From: Candidatus Azobacteroides pseudotrichonymphae genomovar. CFP2
GTDB lineage: Bacteria > Bacteroidota > Bacteroidia > Bacteroidales > Azobacteroidaceae
Length of the DNA stretch: 64,000 nucleotides
Assembly (NCBI RefSeq): GCF_000010645.1
Contig: NC_011565.1
Coordinates: 572,001-636,000, forward strand
Direction: 5' to 3'
The notes under the pieces were generated by a model that worked only from the letters and a program-made list of their open reading frames with translations, was not told the origin of the DNA and did no database searches. The position numbers and the translations under genes were made by a program. Below, in pieces: positions 43,406 to 52,276 of the stretch (its first letter is position 1; every line of letters begins with the position of its first letter).

Positions 43406-45418
43406 TTATAATTTGGTAATTATTCGCTCGCGTAAACGTAAAGCAATAACCTTTTTTGTTTTCAACAATCCACTAAGCTGTGAAATCAGTTCTTTTTGTT
43501 TATCGAAGTTATTCCCTTTTTCGGCCAATTTAATTTGCTTGTTTATAGTTTCTACACGATGTTTTAATATTGCATTTTTGTAATTTAACATTACGTAAGG
43601 GATTTCTTTTAGCAACATTTTATTTATTTGCGACTGTTTTGTGGTCTTTAATTTTTCTTCGTTGACTTTTGTCTCTTTATACTGGGAAAAAACTTTGCTT
43701 TCAATATACTTGTCAGTTGAAATATCAACAGCAAAATGACTTATTTTGATATCCGAATGATTTTTATAATATTCTTCTGCAATAAAATTATTTTTTTTAC
43801 ACCATTCGTATCCTTCTTTTAACATTTTTCTATATAATGGATAGTGCAACTCTATTTCATCTTCTTCCAGATCGGAGACAATGAATTCAATTACGTTCAA
43901 ATTAGCCGAAATCAGTTCATTCGTACCCTCATCTTCATATTCGTAATAAAAATATTGTTCTCCGTAACGAACTACATAATACATGATGTTCGTTTCGTAT
44001 TCGTAAAAAGGGAATGATAGATTTAAATTATGTTCAAGAGATGGTAGGTTGTTGATTGTATTTTGTTGTTCTGTTTTCTGTAGTTGCAATTTATCATTTT
44101 TCTTCTTTTGAAGAAATAGTTCTTCCCTTTTCTTTTCAACGTTATGCATTAAAAGACGTTCATCTATATCGAGTAAATAGGAACACTCCTTTACATAAAT
44201 TAAGCGGGTAATTTCTTCAGGAATTAATGCAATGGTATATACTGTTTCAGTAAGGATTTGTACTTTTTTGATAGGATCATTACCTGCATCTTGCATTAAT
44301 AACTCAACTTTAAATCTGACGAAATCCGTTTCATTCTTTTTGATATAATTATTGAATGAAGTAGCTGATTGTTTTTGTGAAAAAGAATCTGGATCTTCCC
44401 CTTCTGGAAGTAATACAGTTTTGATATTTAAACCAGTTTCTAACAAGAGATTAATACTTCTCAAGGCAGCCTTGATTCCTGCAGTATCCCTATCGTAAAG
44501 TACAGTTATATTTTTGGTAAAACGTCGAATCAGTCGAATTTGTCCTTGTGTTAAAGCTGTTCCAGCAGAAGCAACCACGTTTTCTATGCCTGCTTGGTGC
44601 ATGGAAATGACATCGGTATATCCTTCTACCAAATAACATTGATCATATTTGACTATTGCTTGGCGAGCAAAATAAATACCATAAAGTTCATTACTTTTAT
44701 GATAGATTTCGCTTTCTAGGGAGTTAACATATTTAGCTACTTTTTCTTCTTTTTTTAAAATACGTCCTCCAAAAGCGACTATTTTTCCTGATAAAGTATG
44801 TATAGGGAAAATAACCCTTTCTCTAAAACGATCAATAGTATAATTTTTTTCTATAATACTCAATCCAGTTTTTTTAAGATATTCTTGTTTGTACCCGGCT
44901 CTTATAGCTGTCTGTGTAAATGAATCACGTTGAGAATCAGCATATCCAAGTTGAAATTTTTGTATAATATCTTTTCGAAAATTTCTTTTTCGAAAATAGG
45001 AAAGTCCTACTGATTGTCCTTCTTTCGTATCGAAAAGATTAGTAGAAAAGGTCTTCTGGGCAAAACTATTAAGAATAAACATTGCCTCACGGATATTTTG
45101 AATCTGTTTTTGTTCATTGCTCATTTTTATTTCACGAAATTCGATACCATATTTTTTTGCTAAATATTGCAAGGCCTCTGGATATGAAAGTTGTTCATAC
45201 TTCATTACGAAATGGATGGCTGTACCGCCTTCTCCACAGGCAAAACATTTATAAAGATTTTTGGCAGGTGAAACATAAAGAGAAGGTGTATTATCCTCGT
45301 GGAAAGGGCATATCCCCACATAATTGACTCCTCGTTTTTTTAGAGTAACGAAATCTGAAACAACTTCATAAATTTGTGATGCGGACTGGATCCGCTCTAT
45401 GGTAATAGAGTCAATCAT
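43406..45418 (-). CDS. dnaG: DNA primase
   Basis: Makes RNA primers for replication. The 670 residues hold an N-terminal CHC2 zinc-binding domain (CPFHEDNTPS and CFACGEGG, about 38-65), the RNA-polymerase core with IFPIHTLSGKIVAFGGRIL, and the Toprim motifs YLVEGYTDVISMHQAG near 265 and VLYDRDTAG near 308. The C-terminal helicase-binding part (about 430-670) is rich in Lys and Glu and less conserved. It lies directly upstream of ftsK on minus. Confidence 0.95.
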   Translation of the reverse strand: MIDSITIERIQSASQIYEVVSDFVTLKKRGVNYVGICPFHEDNTPSLYVSPAKNLYKCFACGEGGTAIHFVMKYEQLSYPEALQYLAKKYGIEFREIKMSNEQKQIQNIREAMFILNSFAQKTFSTNLFDTKEGQSVGLSYFRKRNFRKDIIQKFQLGYADSQRDSFTQTAIRAGYKQEYLKKTGLSIIEKNYTIDRFRERVIFPIHTLSGKIVAFGGRILKKEEKVAKYVNSLESEIYHKSNELYGIYFARQAIVKYDQCYLVEGYTDVISMHQAGIENVVASAGTALTQGQIRLIRRFTKNITVLYDRDTAGIKAALRSINLLLETGLNIKTVLLPEGEDPDSFSQKQSATSFNNYIKKNETDFVRFKVELLMQDAGNDPIKKVQILTETVYTIALIPEEITRLIYVKECSYLLDIDERLLMHNVEKKREELFLQKKKNDKLQLQKTEQQNTINNLPSLEHNLNLSFPFYEYETNIMYYVVRYGEQYFYYEYEDEGTNELISANLNVIEFIVSDLEEDEIELHYPLYRKMLKEGYEWCKKNNFIAEEYYKNHSDIKISHFAVDISTDKYIESKVFSQYKETKVNEEKLKTTKQSQINKMLLKEIPYVMLNYKNAILKHRVETINKQIKLAEKGNNFDKQKELISQLSGLLKTKKVIALRLRERIITKL

Positions 45419-45420
45419 TG

Positions 45421-45618
45421 TTAAATAATAGATTTGTTCAACCAGTTATTCACATTGGTGTCGTAATGGATGAGATGTTGCTCGTATATCATCTTCTTTA
45501 TAGAAGCATGTTTTACTTTCATGCTACTGCGCAAACGCATGTAGACTTCACTTGTTGCGAGTATCCATGCTTCCTCTATCTTAGATAAAAGAGTAATGGA
45601 TAGAATTAGTTTTTTCAT
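45421..45618 (-). CDS. possible 65-residue hypothetical protein upstream of dnaG
   Basis: An ATG frame that ends 2 nt before the dnaG start, which would suit translational coupling. The 65 residues (MKKLILSITLLSKIEEAWIL and on) match no family I know. Its start codon lies within a tandem TAGTTTTTTCATGACTA duplication. It may equally be the open tail of a decayed gene. Confidence 0.25.
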   Translation of the reverse strand: MKKLILSITLLSKIEEAWILATSEVYMRLRSSMKVKHASIKKMIYEQHLIHYDTNVNNWLNKSII

Positions 45619-46303
45619 GACTATAGTTTTTTCATGACTACCGTTTAATTTGATTGTTTATGTAAGTAGAAAATGTAGAAAACGGCCATGGTCGTTGTAG
45701 TCGAATTTCAGTTCTTTAGACTTTCATTTTAACTCTACTTTGTCTATGTGATGAGTTATTTTTTTTCTCCATTTATCCTTGTCATTAATTTTGTTGATAA
45801 TGGTACGTATTGGAATTCTTCTTTCTTTCCTACGTAAACTTTTATTGCTCTTCAATAGGAAGAGAGGAAATTTTGTTTCCTTTGCTATTCTCTTTAGGCT
45901 TGAATTTTTTATGTAAGTAAAATCAATATATACTTAAGAAAAGAAAGCTCGTTTTTTTCATAAAAACACCCTTCTTTTTTATATTATGTTTGCTTCTCTA
46001 TGATGAGAAAACTTATTCCTAGGTCAAATTTTTCGAGCCTTTCTCTAATTGTCGTTCAAATCCTATGTTGGCATTAATTCTAATTAGCATCATTAGCCTT
46101 TTCTTTTAGTTTCAATTTTTTTCATATTTTTCTTGTTCCGATTTTCGAAAGTTTTCATTTGTTAAAATGCACCTTTATTTTTTTAGGTAATGCTTTTATT
46201 ATTTATCCTCAATCATGAAAACAATAACGTAATAATGATATATTTTATATATAATAATTACCAATTAACCATGATTTAATCATGATCAGATTTTTTTTAA
46301 ATA
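45619..46303. other. gene-free spacer upstream of dnaG
   Basis: 685 bp between the AlkD-like gene and the dnaG side, both on minus. A frame near 45970 on minus starts MKKTSFLFLSIY but is broken at once by stops, followed by KFKPKENSKGNKISSLPIEE in another frame; possible debris, unassigned. It should carry the dnaG-ftsK promoter. Confidence 0.4.
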
Positions 46304-47023
46304 TCAAAAGAGCTTTGTGACTTTTTTTAAAAAATGTGTTTTCTCTTCAGGAGAGAAATGTTTTATAGCATACCTCAGCATTGTACGGGGCATCCGTTTG
46401 TAATTTTTTTCAAGGAAACTAACTATTATCGGATAATTTCTTTTGCTGACTTCCCGTAACATCCATCCAACTGCTTTGTGTATTAAATCGTGTTGATGAT
46501 TCAATAATTTTTCTGATATAGCTAAGGTATCATCAAATTGTTGATTTTTGATGAATGTCCATGTAGAGACAATAGCTATTCGTTGTTCCCACAGATTATT
46601 GCTTCTGCAAAGCTTATAAAGCACATCTCTATCCTCTTTGTTTAACAAATATGATCCTATCACATCACGACAAGTAATATCTACCAAGTCCCAATTATTA
46701 ATTCTATGAATATTTTTCAGATAGAAATTAAATATTTTTTTTCTTTCTTCCTCTTTTTTCGTCTCCTTAAACTGTTTGACTAAAAATAGTAATCCTGCTA
46801 ATCGGACTTCGTGATACTTGGAATCTAGTAGTATTTGTATTTCTGAAAAAGGGAAGTTAGGACTTTTTTTAACGATATCTCTAACCATTGGGACAGACAA
46901 ACCTAACATAATATCACCTTCTGCATAATCACCTTTTTTTGTTTTAAAATATTTTTGGAGAAATTTTGCTTTTTCGATGTCGGAAACAGACAAAATTTTA
47001 TAGAGAAGAGATATAGCATTCAT
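46304..47023 (-). CDS. DNA alkylation repair protein, AlkD family
   Basis: HEAT-repeat-like DNA glycosylase family that removes positively charged alkylated bases such as 3-methyladenine and 7-methylguanine. The 239 residues are all-helical in character and show the conserved RINNWDLVDITCRDVIG near 110-125, the catalytic-region segment LWEQRIAIVSTWTFIK, DLIHKAVGWMLREV and MPRTMLRYAIKHF. Length is normal for AlkD. It ends 7 nt after nhaD's stop side, so the two may be one transcription unit. DNA repair genes are often lost in symbionts, so retention is notable. Confidence 0.88.
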   Translation of the reverse strand: MNAISLLYKILSVSDIEKAKFLQKYFKTKKGDYAEGDIMLGLSVPMVRDIVKKSPNFPFSEIQILLDSKYHEVRLAGLLFLVKQFKETKKEEERKKIFNFYLKNIHRINNWDLVDITCRDVIGSYLLNKEDRDVLYKLCRSNNLWEQRIAIVSTWTFIKNQQFDDTLAISEKLLNHQHDLIHKAVGWMLREVSKRNYPIIVSFLEKNYKRMPRTMLRYAIKHFSPEEKTHFLKKVTKLF

Positions 47024-47030
47024 TTTTCTC

Positions 47031-48380
47031 TTAATTTAAAAATAAAGTCTGTTGAAAAATATACATAAAACATCCACTCAAATAACCTATTAATGTCAAC
47101 CATGATATTTTTTTCAAATACCAAATGAAATCAATCTTTTCCATACCCATTACAGCTACACCTGCAGCAGAACCAATAATCAAAATGCTTCCTCCTGTTC
47201 CTGCAGTGTAAGCAAGAAAAGCCCAGAAATAGTGATTAATTGGGAAATGATACATTCCTATTATTCCAGCTACCAAAGGAACATTATCTACTATAGAAGA
47301 AAGAATTCCTATAATTACAGAAATCAAGTAATATTTATTTGGTTCTTTCATCGAAATTTTTTCCAAAGAACAAGAAAGTAGATCCAATTGTCCACAAGTC
47401 TGCAAAGCACCTACTGCCATTAGTATACCTAAAAAGAAAAGAATACTAGGAGTATCAATTTGTTTTAAAATATTATGTACAGATAAATAATCATATTTGT
47501 TACTTAATTGCTTTTTATGTATGAAGCCAGTTACAATCCAAAGAATGCCTAAACCTCCCAACATTCCCAAATAGGGGGGAAGATGAGTAACCGTTTTGAA
47601 AATAGGAACAAATAGTAGAGCCCCAATACCTAAAAAGAACACAAAATTTCTTATTCTACTTGAAAAAACAACTTCTTTCTCTGAATTATTTGTTTTCAAA
47701 CGAGTAATAGATCCTTTCATCGTAAAAGAAAGTATTCCAAAAGGAATAATTATGGATGTCAACGCAGGTAAAAACGTGTTAAAAATAATATAACTCGAAC
47801 TAACTTTGTCTGCAATCCATAACATAATAGTTGTAATATCTCCAATAGGAGACCATGTTCCGCCAGCATTCGCTGCTAGAACAACCATACTTCCGAAAAA
47901 CCAACGTTCTTTCTTATTAGAAATTAATTTTCGTAACAAAGCAACTATCACGATAGATGTTGTAAGGTTATCCAATACAGCTGACATAACAAAAGTCAAA
48001 AGCCCAATAATCCACAACAAAGAGACTTTTTGAGTTGTGTTAATTTTATCTGTAATTAATCTAAAACCTCCATATACATCGACTATCTCAACAATTGTCA
48101 TTGCCCCCAAAAGAAAAAATAAAATCTCTGATACTTCCCCCAAACGTTCAACTAAAGGAACATGAGCAAGCCAAGTTGCAAAATTTGGACAAGAATAATG
48201 CTCACAATAAGACAGAAAGCTACCATAAACTGGAGAGGACGACCAGTCTCCTAATGCAAAAAATATCCATAAAAGTATCGCCAATAACAATGCCGTAGCT
48301 GTCTTATGAATATGCAATAAATTTTCTAGGGCAATACACGCATAACCTATTATAAAGGTTACAATCATCAAAATGAACAT
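47031..48380 (-). CDS. nhaD: Na+/H+ antiporter, NhaD family
   Basis: Inner-membrane sodium/proton exchanger of the arsenite/NhaD permease superfamily. The 449 residues have about 11-12 hydrophobic segments. Diagnostic stretches are SAVLDNLTTSIVIVALLRKL and ANAGGTWSPIGDITTIMLW in the first half, and IVDNVPLVAGIIGM and GTGGSILIIGSAAGV in the second, which form the paired ion-binding regions. With Nuo incomplete, this antiporter may link sodium and proton gradients. A TATCTTTG box lies 34 nt upstream. Confidence 0.92.
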   Translation of the reverse strand: MFILMIVTFIIGYACIALENLLHIHKTATALLLAILLWIFFALGDWSSSPVYGSFLSYCEHYSCPNFATWLAHVPLVERLGEVSEILFFLLGAMTIVEIVDVYGGFRLITDKINTTQKVSLLWIIGLLTFVMSAVLDNLTTSIVIVALLRKLISNKKERWFFGSMVVLAANAGGTWSPIGDITTIMLWIADKVSSSYIIFNTFLPALTSIIIPFGILSFTMKGSITRLKTNNSEKEVVFSSRIRNFVFFLGIGALLFVPIFKTVTHLPPYLGMLGGLGILWIVTGFIHKKQLSNKYDYLSVHNILKQIDTPSILFFLGILMAVGALQTCGQLDLLSCSLEKISMKEPNKYYLISVIIGILSSIVDNVPLVAGIIGMYHFPINHYFWAFLAYTAGTGGSILIIGSAAGVAVMGMEKIDFIWYLKKISWLTLIGYLSGCFMYIFQQTLFLN

Positions 48381-48800
48381 AATAAATAACTGATATCAAG
48401 ATTTAATGGAGATCAAAGATAATTAAGAAGAGTGGATTTTTTGAATATTCCTTCGTAGACTATGAAACTTATTAAATTAAGGAAACAACGACATGTAGAC
48501 AGTGTGTTTTTTGTATCAAAAAGATATTGTTATATATAATATGACAAGATTATCCAACTCCTCGTATTAAAATTTATATATATAAAAACTTTATATATAT
48601 AATTATAAAGTGTATTTAAAGATATTTATGAAAATCAATTTTTATTCGTAAGAAGTAAGAATTGTTCATAAAATTTATAGTGCGTTGAAATTTGGATTAT
48701 TGTCTTGAGTTTTCTCATCGATCTAGCAAAAATCTTTAGCTTCATATATTATTATTTTTAACTTATTTCTTAATTTTGGTAAAAAAAAATTGTTAGGGCT
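48381..48800. other. divergent spacer between nhaD and malQ
   Basis: 420 bp of AT-rich sequence (several TATATATA runs near 48575-48605) that must carry promoters for nhaD on minus and malQ on plus. No gene remnant seen. Confidence 0.5.
48414..48421 (-). promoter_or_regulatory. candidate -7 box for nhaD
   Basis: TATCTTTG on minus matches TAnnTTTG and lies 34 nt before the nhaD start codon. A -33 TTG is not clear. Confidence 0.35.
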
Positions 48801-51245
48801 TTGAAACTTCGGTTTAATATACATTTTCATACATCCTCGGGACAAAAATTATTTATTATTGGATCTATTCATGAACTGGGGAAGTGGGATATGGAACAAG
48901 CTAAAGAAATGTTCCACTTGGGTGATGGAATATGGTACGTTGAGTTAAACATACCTAACGAGGTTTTTCTTCTTTACTACCGTTATTTTTTAAAATCTGG
49001 GGAAGGCAAGTTAACTTTTGAAGAATGGAAGCATCCTCATTATGTCCGTCTTAACAATCATTACAAAAATTACTATATATGGGATTTTTGGCAATTAAAC
49101 CCTCAGTATAGAGTTTTTTATTCATCTGCATTTACCAAAAATTGGTTTGCACGTCATGATGAACATATTATTGTTCCAATATATAAAAGAACGATTCGTA
49201 TTAAGATATCAGCTCCGTTGGTTGCTCCTAATGAACGTGTAGTACTTTTAGGGAACAGTGAAGCGCTTGGAAATTGGATTCCAGAAAAGGCATTATCTCT
49301 TTCGTGTGAAAAATTTCCAGATTGGCAAATTGACTTAGATGCGGACAAGTTACCAAAAACATTTGAATATAAATTTTGTATCATTGATGAAGAGAAAAAA
49401 AGCTTCCTCCGTTGGGAACTAGGAGAAAACCGATGTGTTAATGTTCCTATTCTAGAGAAGGATGAAACTTTTATTATTTCAAGTTTGTATTTTAGGGACA
49501 AAGACCCTGAATGGAAATGTGCAGGAGTTGTTATCCCTGTTTTTTCATTGAAAACAAATAATAGTTTTGGAATTGGTGATTTTGGTGATTTGCTTCAAAT
49601 AATTGATTGGGTAAGAATAACTAATCAAAAAATCATTCAAATTCTGCCTATCAACGATACAACAAATGGGCATACGTGGAAAGATTCTTATCCTTATAAT
49701 ATAATTTCTGCTTATGCCTTGCATCCGATTTATCTGAATTTGAAAGCTATGGGGACATTGAAAAATTCAGAAAGAGATACTTTTTACAAGTCCAAACAAG
49801 CAGAATTGAATAAATCTCCCGTAGTGAATTATAAGGAGGTAGATAAATGGAAATGGGAGTTTTTTCGTGAAATATTTCGACAAGATGGAGAGGGAGTATT
49901 GTCTTCGTGTGAGTTTGTTTCCTTTTTTAAGGAAAATCAAGAGTGGCTGATCCCTTATGCTAATTACTGTCATATAAGAGATGAACGTGATTCAACTTTT
50001 TCTCAACAAGAAAGATACATTCCATGTCACGACTTTCAATTACCCCAATATAAATTTTATTATTATTTGCAGTTTCATGCACATAAACAACTAAAAAAAG
50101 TAAGCAATTATGCCCGTCAAAATAAAATTGTATTAAAAGGCGATATTCCTGTTGGTGTTCATAGAGAAGGGGTTGAGACATGGATAAAGCCAGATTATTT
50201 TAATATGCATTTTCAGGTTGGAGCTCCTCCAGATACTTTTTCTGATGAGGGACAAGTATGGGGTTTTCCAGTTTGCAATTGGAAAAAAATAGAACTTGAT
50301 AATTATAGTTGGTGGAAAAAACGCCTCCAAAAAATGGCAGATTATTTTGATGCATATCGAATCGACCATATCCTTGGTTTTTTTCGTATTTGGCAGATTC
50401 CTGAAAATTTTAGTAATGGATCACTGGGTTATTTTAGCCCCGCTTTGCCTCTCTGCATAGAAGAAATAAAAAGGTGGGGATTACCTTTTTGTAAAAACAC
50501 CAAGGAGTTATTCATTGAAGATTTGGATAAAAAAGGGTACTACCACCCTCGTATTCTTGCTCGCCATACTCTTATTTATAAGCAACTTAATCAAAATCAT
50601 CAAAAATCTTTTGACCATCTTTATAATGATTACTTCTATCAACGAAACAATGAACTTTGGAAGTTGATTGCTTTAAAACATTTAACACAAATCGTTGATT
50701 TTACTGATATGCTGGTTTGCGGCGAAGATTTGGGGATGATCCCTCACTCGGTACCAGAAGTGATGAATACATTGCAAATACTAAGTCTAGAAATAGAACG
50801 CATACCCAAATCATCGGGACAAGAATTTACTGACTTAAATTGTGTTCCTTATTTTTCGGTTTGTACAACATCTACCCATGACATGGCTCCTATCCGGTTA
50901 TGGTGGAAAGAAGATGAAAAGCAAACTCAACACTATTATAATCGAGTTTTGAAAAAGGAAGGGACTGCTCCCAAAGACTGCACCCCTAAAATAAGCGAAT
51001 CTATCATTTGTAACCATTTGAACGCAAAATCTATGTTGGTTATTATTCCCCTACAGGATTGGCTTTCCATAGATGCTCAATTACGTAATTCAAACCCCGA
51101 TACAGAACGGATTAACAATCCAACTAATCCTTGTCATCATTGGCAATATCGTATGCACCTTACTATTGAGGATTTACTGGAAGCAGAAAACTTGAACACT
51201 AAAATATGTAGTTTAATTCATCGATCGTATCGAACCCAACCTTAA
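48801..51245 (+). CDS. malQ: 4-alpha-glucanotransferase with two N-terminal starch-binding domains
   Basis: GH77 amylomaltase that transfers glucan segments between maltodextrins. The 814 residues hold two CBM20 domains (about 1-110 and 128-235, with GSIHELGKWD and GNSEALGNWIPE) and the GH77 catalytic part (AGVVIPVFSLKTNNSFGIGD, GDIPVGVHREGVETW, FDAYRIDHILGFFRIW with the nucleophile Asp, CGEDLGMIP with the acid/base Glu, and TSTHDM). This is the layout of Bacteroidetes MalQ, slightly short of the usual near-900. The start is a TTG; the frame is open only 9 codons upstream without an ATG. It pairs with glgB in glucan metabolism. Confidence 0.94.
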   Translation: MKLRFNIHFHTSSGQKLFIIGSIHELGKWDMEQAKEMFHLGDGIWYVELNIPNEVFLLYYRYFLKSGEGKLTFEEWKHPHYVRLNNHYKNYYIWDFWQLNPQYRVFYSSAFTKNWFARHDEHIIVPIYKRTIRIKISAPLVAPNERVVLLGNSEALGNWIPEKALSLSCEKFPDWQIDLDADKLPKTFEYKFCIIDEEKKSFLRWELGENRCVNVPILEKDETFIISSLYFRDKDPEWKCAGVVIPVFSLKTNNSFGIGDFGDLLQIIDWVRITNQKIIQILPINDTTNGHTWKDSYPYNIISAYALHPIYLNLKAMGTLKNSERDTFYKSKQAELNKSPVVNYKEVDKWKWEFFREIFRQDGEGVLSSCEFVSFFKENQEWLIPYANYCHIRDERDSTFSQQERYIPCHDFQLPQYKFYYYLQFHAHKQLKKVSNYARQNKIVLKGDIPVGVHREGVETWIKPDYFNMHFQVGAPPDTFSDEGQVWGFPVCNWKKIELDNYSWWKKRLQKMADYFDAYRIDHILGFFRIWQIPENFSNGSLGYFSPALPLCIEEIKRWGLPFCKNTKELFIEDLDKKGYYHPRILARHTLIYKQLNQNHQKSFDHLYNDYFYQRNNELWKLIALKHLTQIVDFTDMLVCGEDLGMIPHSVPEVMNTLQILSLEIERIPKSSGQEFTDLNCVPYFSVCTTSTHDMAPIRLWWKEDEKQTQHYYNRVLKKEGTAPKDCTPKISESIICNHLNAKSMLVIIPLQDWLSIDAQLRNSNPDTERINNPTNPCHHWQYRMHLTIEDLLEAENLNTKICSLIHRSYRTQP

Positions 51246-51321
51246 AAAAATATTTTTAACTCAGAAACGAATAAGAAAAATCAGAGAGATCCTCAAAGTT
51301 TTTCTTACTCAGGGATCTTTG

Positions 51322-51394
51322 AGCGGAAGACGGGACTCAAACCCGCGACCCTCAGCTTGGAAGGCTAATGCTCTATCAACTGAGCTACTTCCGC
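51322..51394 (-). tRNA. tRNA-Gly (anticodon TCC)
   Basis: On minus: acceptor arms GCGGAAG and CTTCCGC, D-arm TAGCTCAGTTGATAGAGCA, anticodon loop CTTCCAA giving TCC, and T-arm CGGGTTTGAGTCCCG. It is third in the conserved Thr-Tyr-Gly order. Confidence 0.94.
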
Positions 51395-51409
51395 TTGTTG
51401 AGAAGTAAG

Positions 51410-51492
51410 TGGGTAGTGATGGATTCGAACCACCGAAGGTATACACCAGCTGAGTTACAGTCAGCCCCATTTGACCTCTCTGGTAACTACCC
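51410..51492 (-). tRNA. tRNA-Tyr (anticodon GTA)
   Basis: 83-nt class II tRNA on minus with acceptor arms GGGTAGT and ACTACCC, anticodon loop ACTGTAACT-type giving GTA, a long variable arm, and T-arm GGTGGTTCGAATCCATC. It lies 15 nt from tRNA-Gly. Confidence 0.94.
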
Positions 51493-51509
51493 TTTGAGCC
51501 TCTCTTGTG

Positions 51510-51583
51510 AGCCTCTTGTCGGATTCGAACCAACGACTCCGAGATTACAAATCACGTGCTCTGACCAACTGAGCTAAAGAGGC
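51510..51583 (-). tRNA. tRNA-Thr (anticodon TGT)
   Basis: On minus: acceptor arms GCCTCTT and AAGAGGC, D-arm TAGCTCAGTTGGTCAGAGCA, anticodon loop TTTGTAA giving TGT, and T-arm GTTGGTTCGAATCCGAC. First of the Thr-Tyr-Gly group. Confidence 0.94.
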
Positions 51584-51841
51584 AATATGCCACAACTAAC
51601 CGTGAATTAAAAACAATACTTTCTTGAAAGTATGTGGGTATAGACATGACTTGAACGAACATTGCTTCATATGTATTGTTCTATAACAACACATTATCGA
51701 CAGACTGCTTCCATTTTTTTTGTTTGCATTTTAATTGATTTCATAAACTTTAATCACCAACGTCCCAATAGTTATTGTAGCTACTATCTGTAGTAGGCAA
51801 TCGATCGATCAATCAATCGCACAGCCCCAACTATTCACCCG

Positions 51842-51914
51842 AGCGAAAAACGGGACTTGAACCCGCGACCCTAACCTTGGCAAGGTTATACTCTACCAAC
51901 TGAGCTATTTTCGC
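51842..51914 (-). tRNA. tRNA-Gly (anticodon GCC)
   Basis: On minus: acceptor arms GCGAAAA and TTTTCGC, anticodon stem AACC/GGTT around TTGCCAA giving GCC, and T-arm CGGGTTCAAGTCCCG. It lies 258 nt upstream of tRNA-Thr; the gap holds a tRNA-like but degenerate stretch near 51635-51715. Confidence 0.94.
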
Positions 51915-52028
51915 AACTCCATGAGTGCAAATGTAAAATCAATTTTTCTTTTATGCAAAATATTTTTTAGTGATAAAAACTTTAGAGCAACTATATATTT
52001 ATTATGGTCGAATAGTATAGATAATTCG

Positions 52029-52078
52029 TTTTACTTTTGTACGTGATTTCATTCATGAGATCTCATACAAAAGTAAAA
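52029..52078. repeat. 13-bp inverted repeat containing two opposing TACTTTTG boxes
   Basis: TTTTACTTTTGTA (52029-52041) and TACAAAAGTAAAA (52066-52078) are perfect reverse complements 24 nt apart. Each contains TACTTTTG, a match to the -7 consensus, pointing away from the other arm's gene: plus toward punA and minus toward the tRNAs. Confidence 0.75.
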
Positions 52079-52098
52079 TAGAAAAAGTTTAGATACAA
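52068..52098 (-). promoter_or_regulatory. candidate promoter of the Gly-Thr-Tyr-Gly tRNA group
   Basis: On minus, GTTG at about 52099-52096 is followed after 20 nt by TACTTTTG (52075-52068), the expected -33/-7 layout of Bacteroidetes sigma-70 promoters. Transcription would begin near 52061 and run into tRNA-Gly(GCC). Confidence 0.5.
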
Positions 52099-52276
52099 CG
52101 ACAATTTTTGAATTAACCTATTCAGATCGTTTGGTTAAAAAATGCTTTTATCATCATATGATATTAAAGAAATTTATTATTTACTTGTTGAGATTATTTA
52201 GACTTTTTTCAACCAAGAATGTTTATTTATACAAGAATGTTTATTTATAATAGAATATAATAGAATATAAAAAATC

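Larger units (their letters stand above)
51915..52276. other. divergent spacer between the tRNA group and punA
   Basis: 362 bp holding an inverted repeat with two opposing TACTTTTG boxes (52029-52078) and, near punA, tandem duplications of AAGAATGTTTATTTATAC (about 52218-52250) and TAGAATATAA (about 52250-52270). No gene remnant. Confidence 0.5.
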
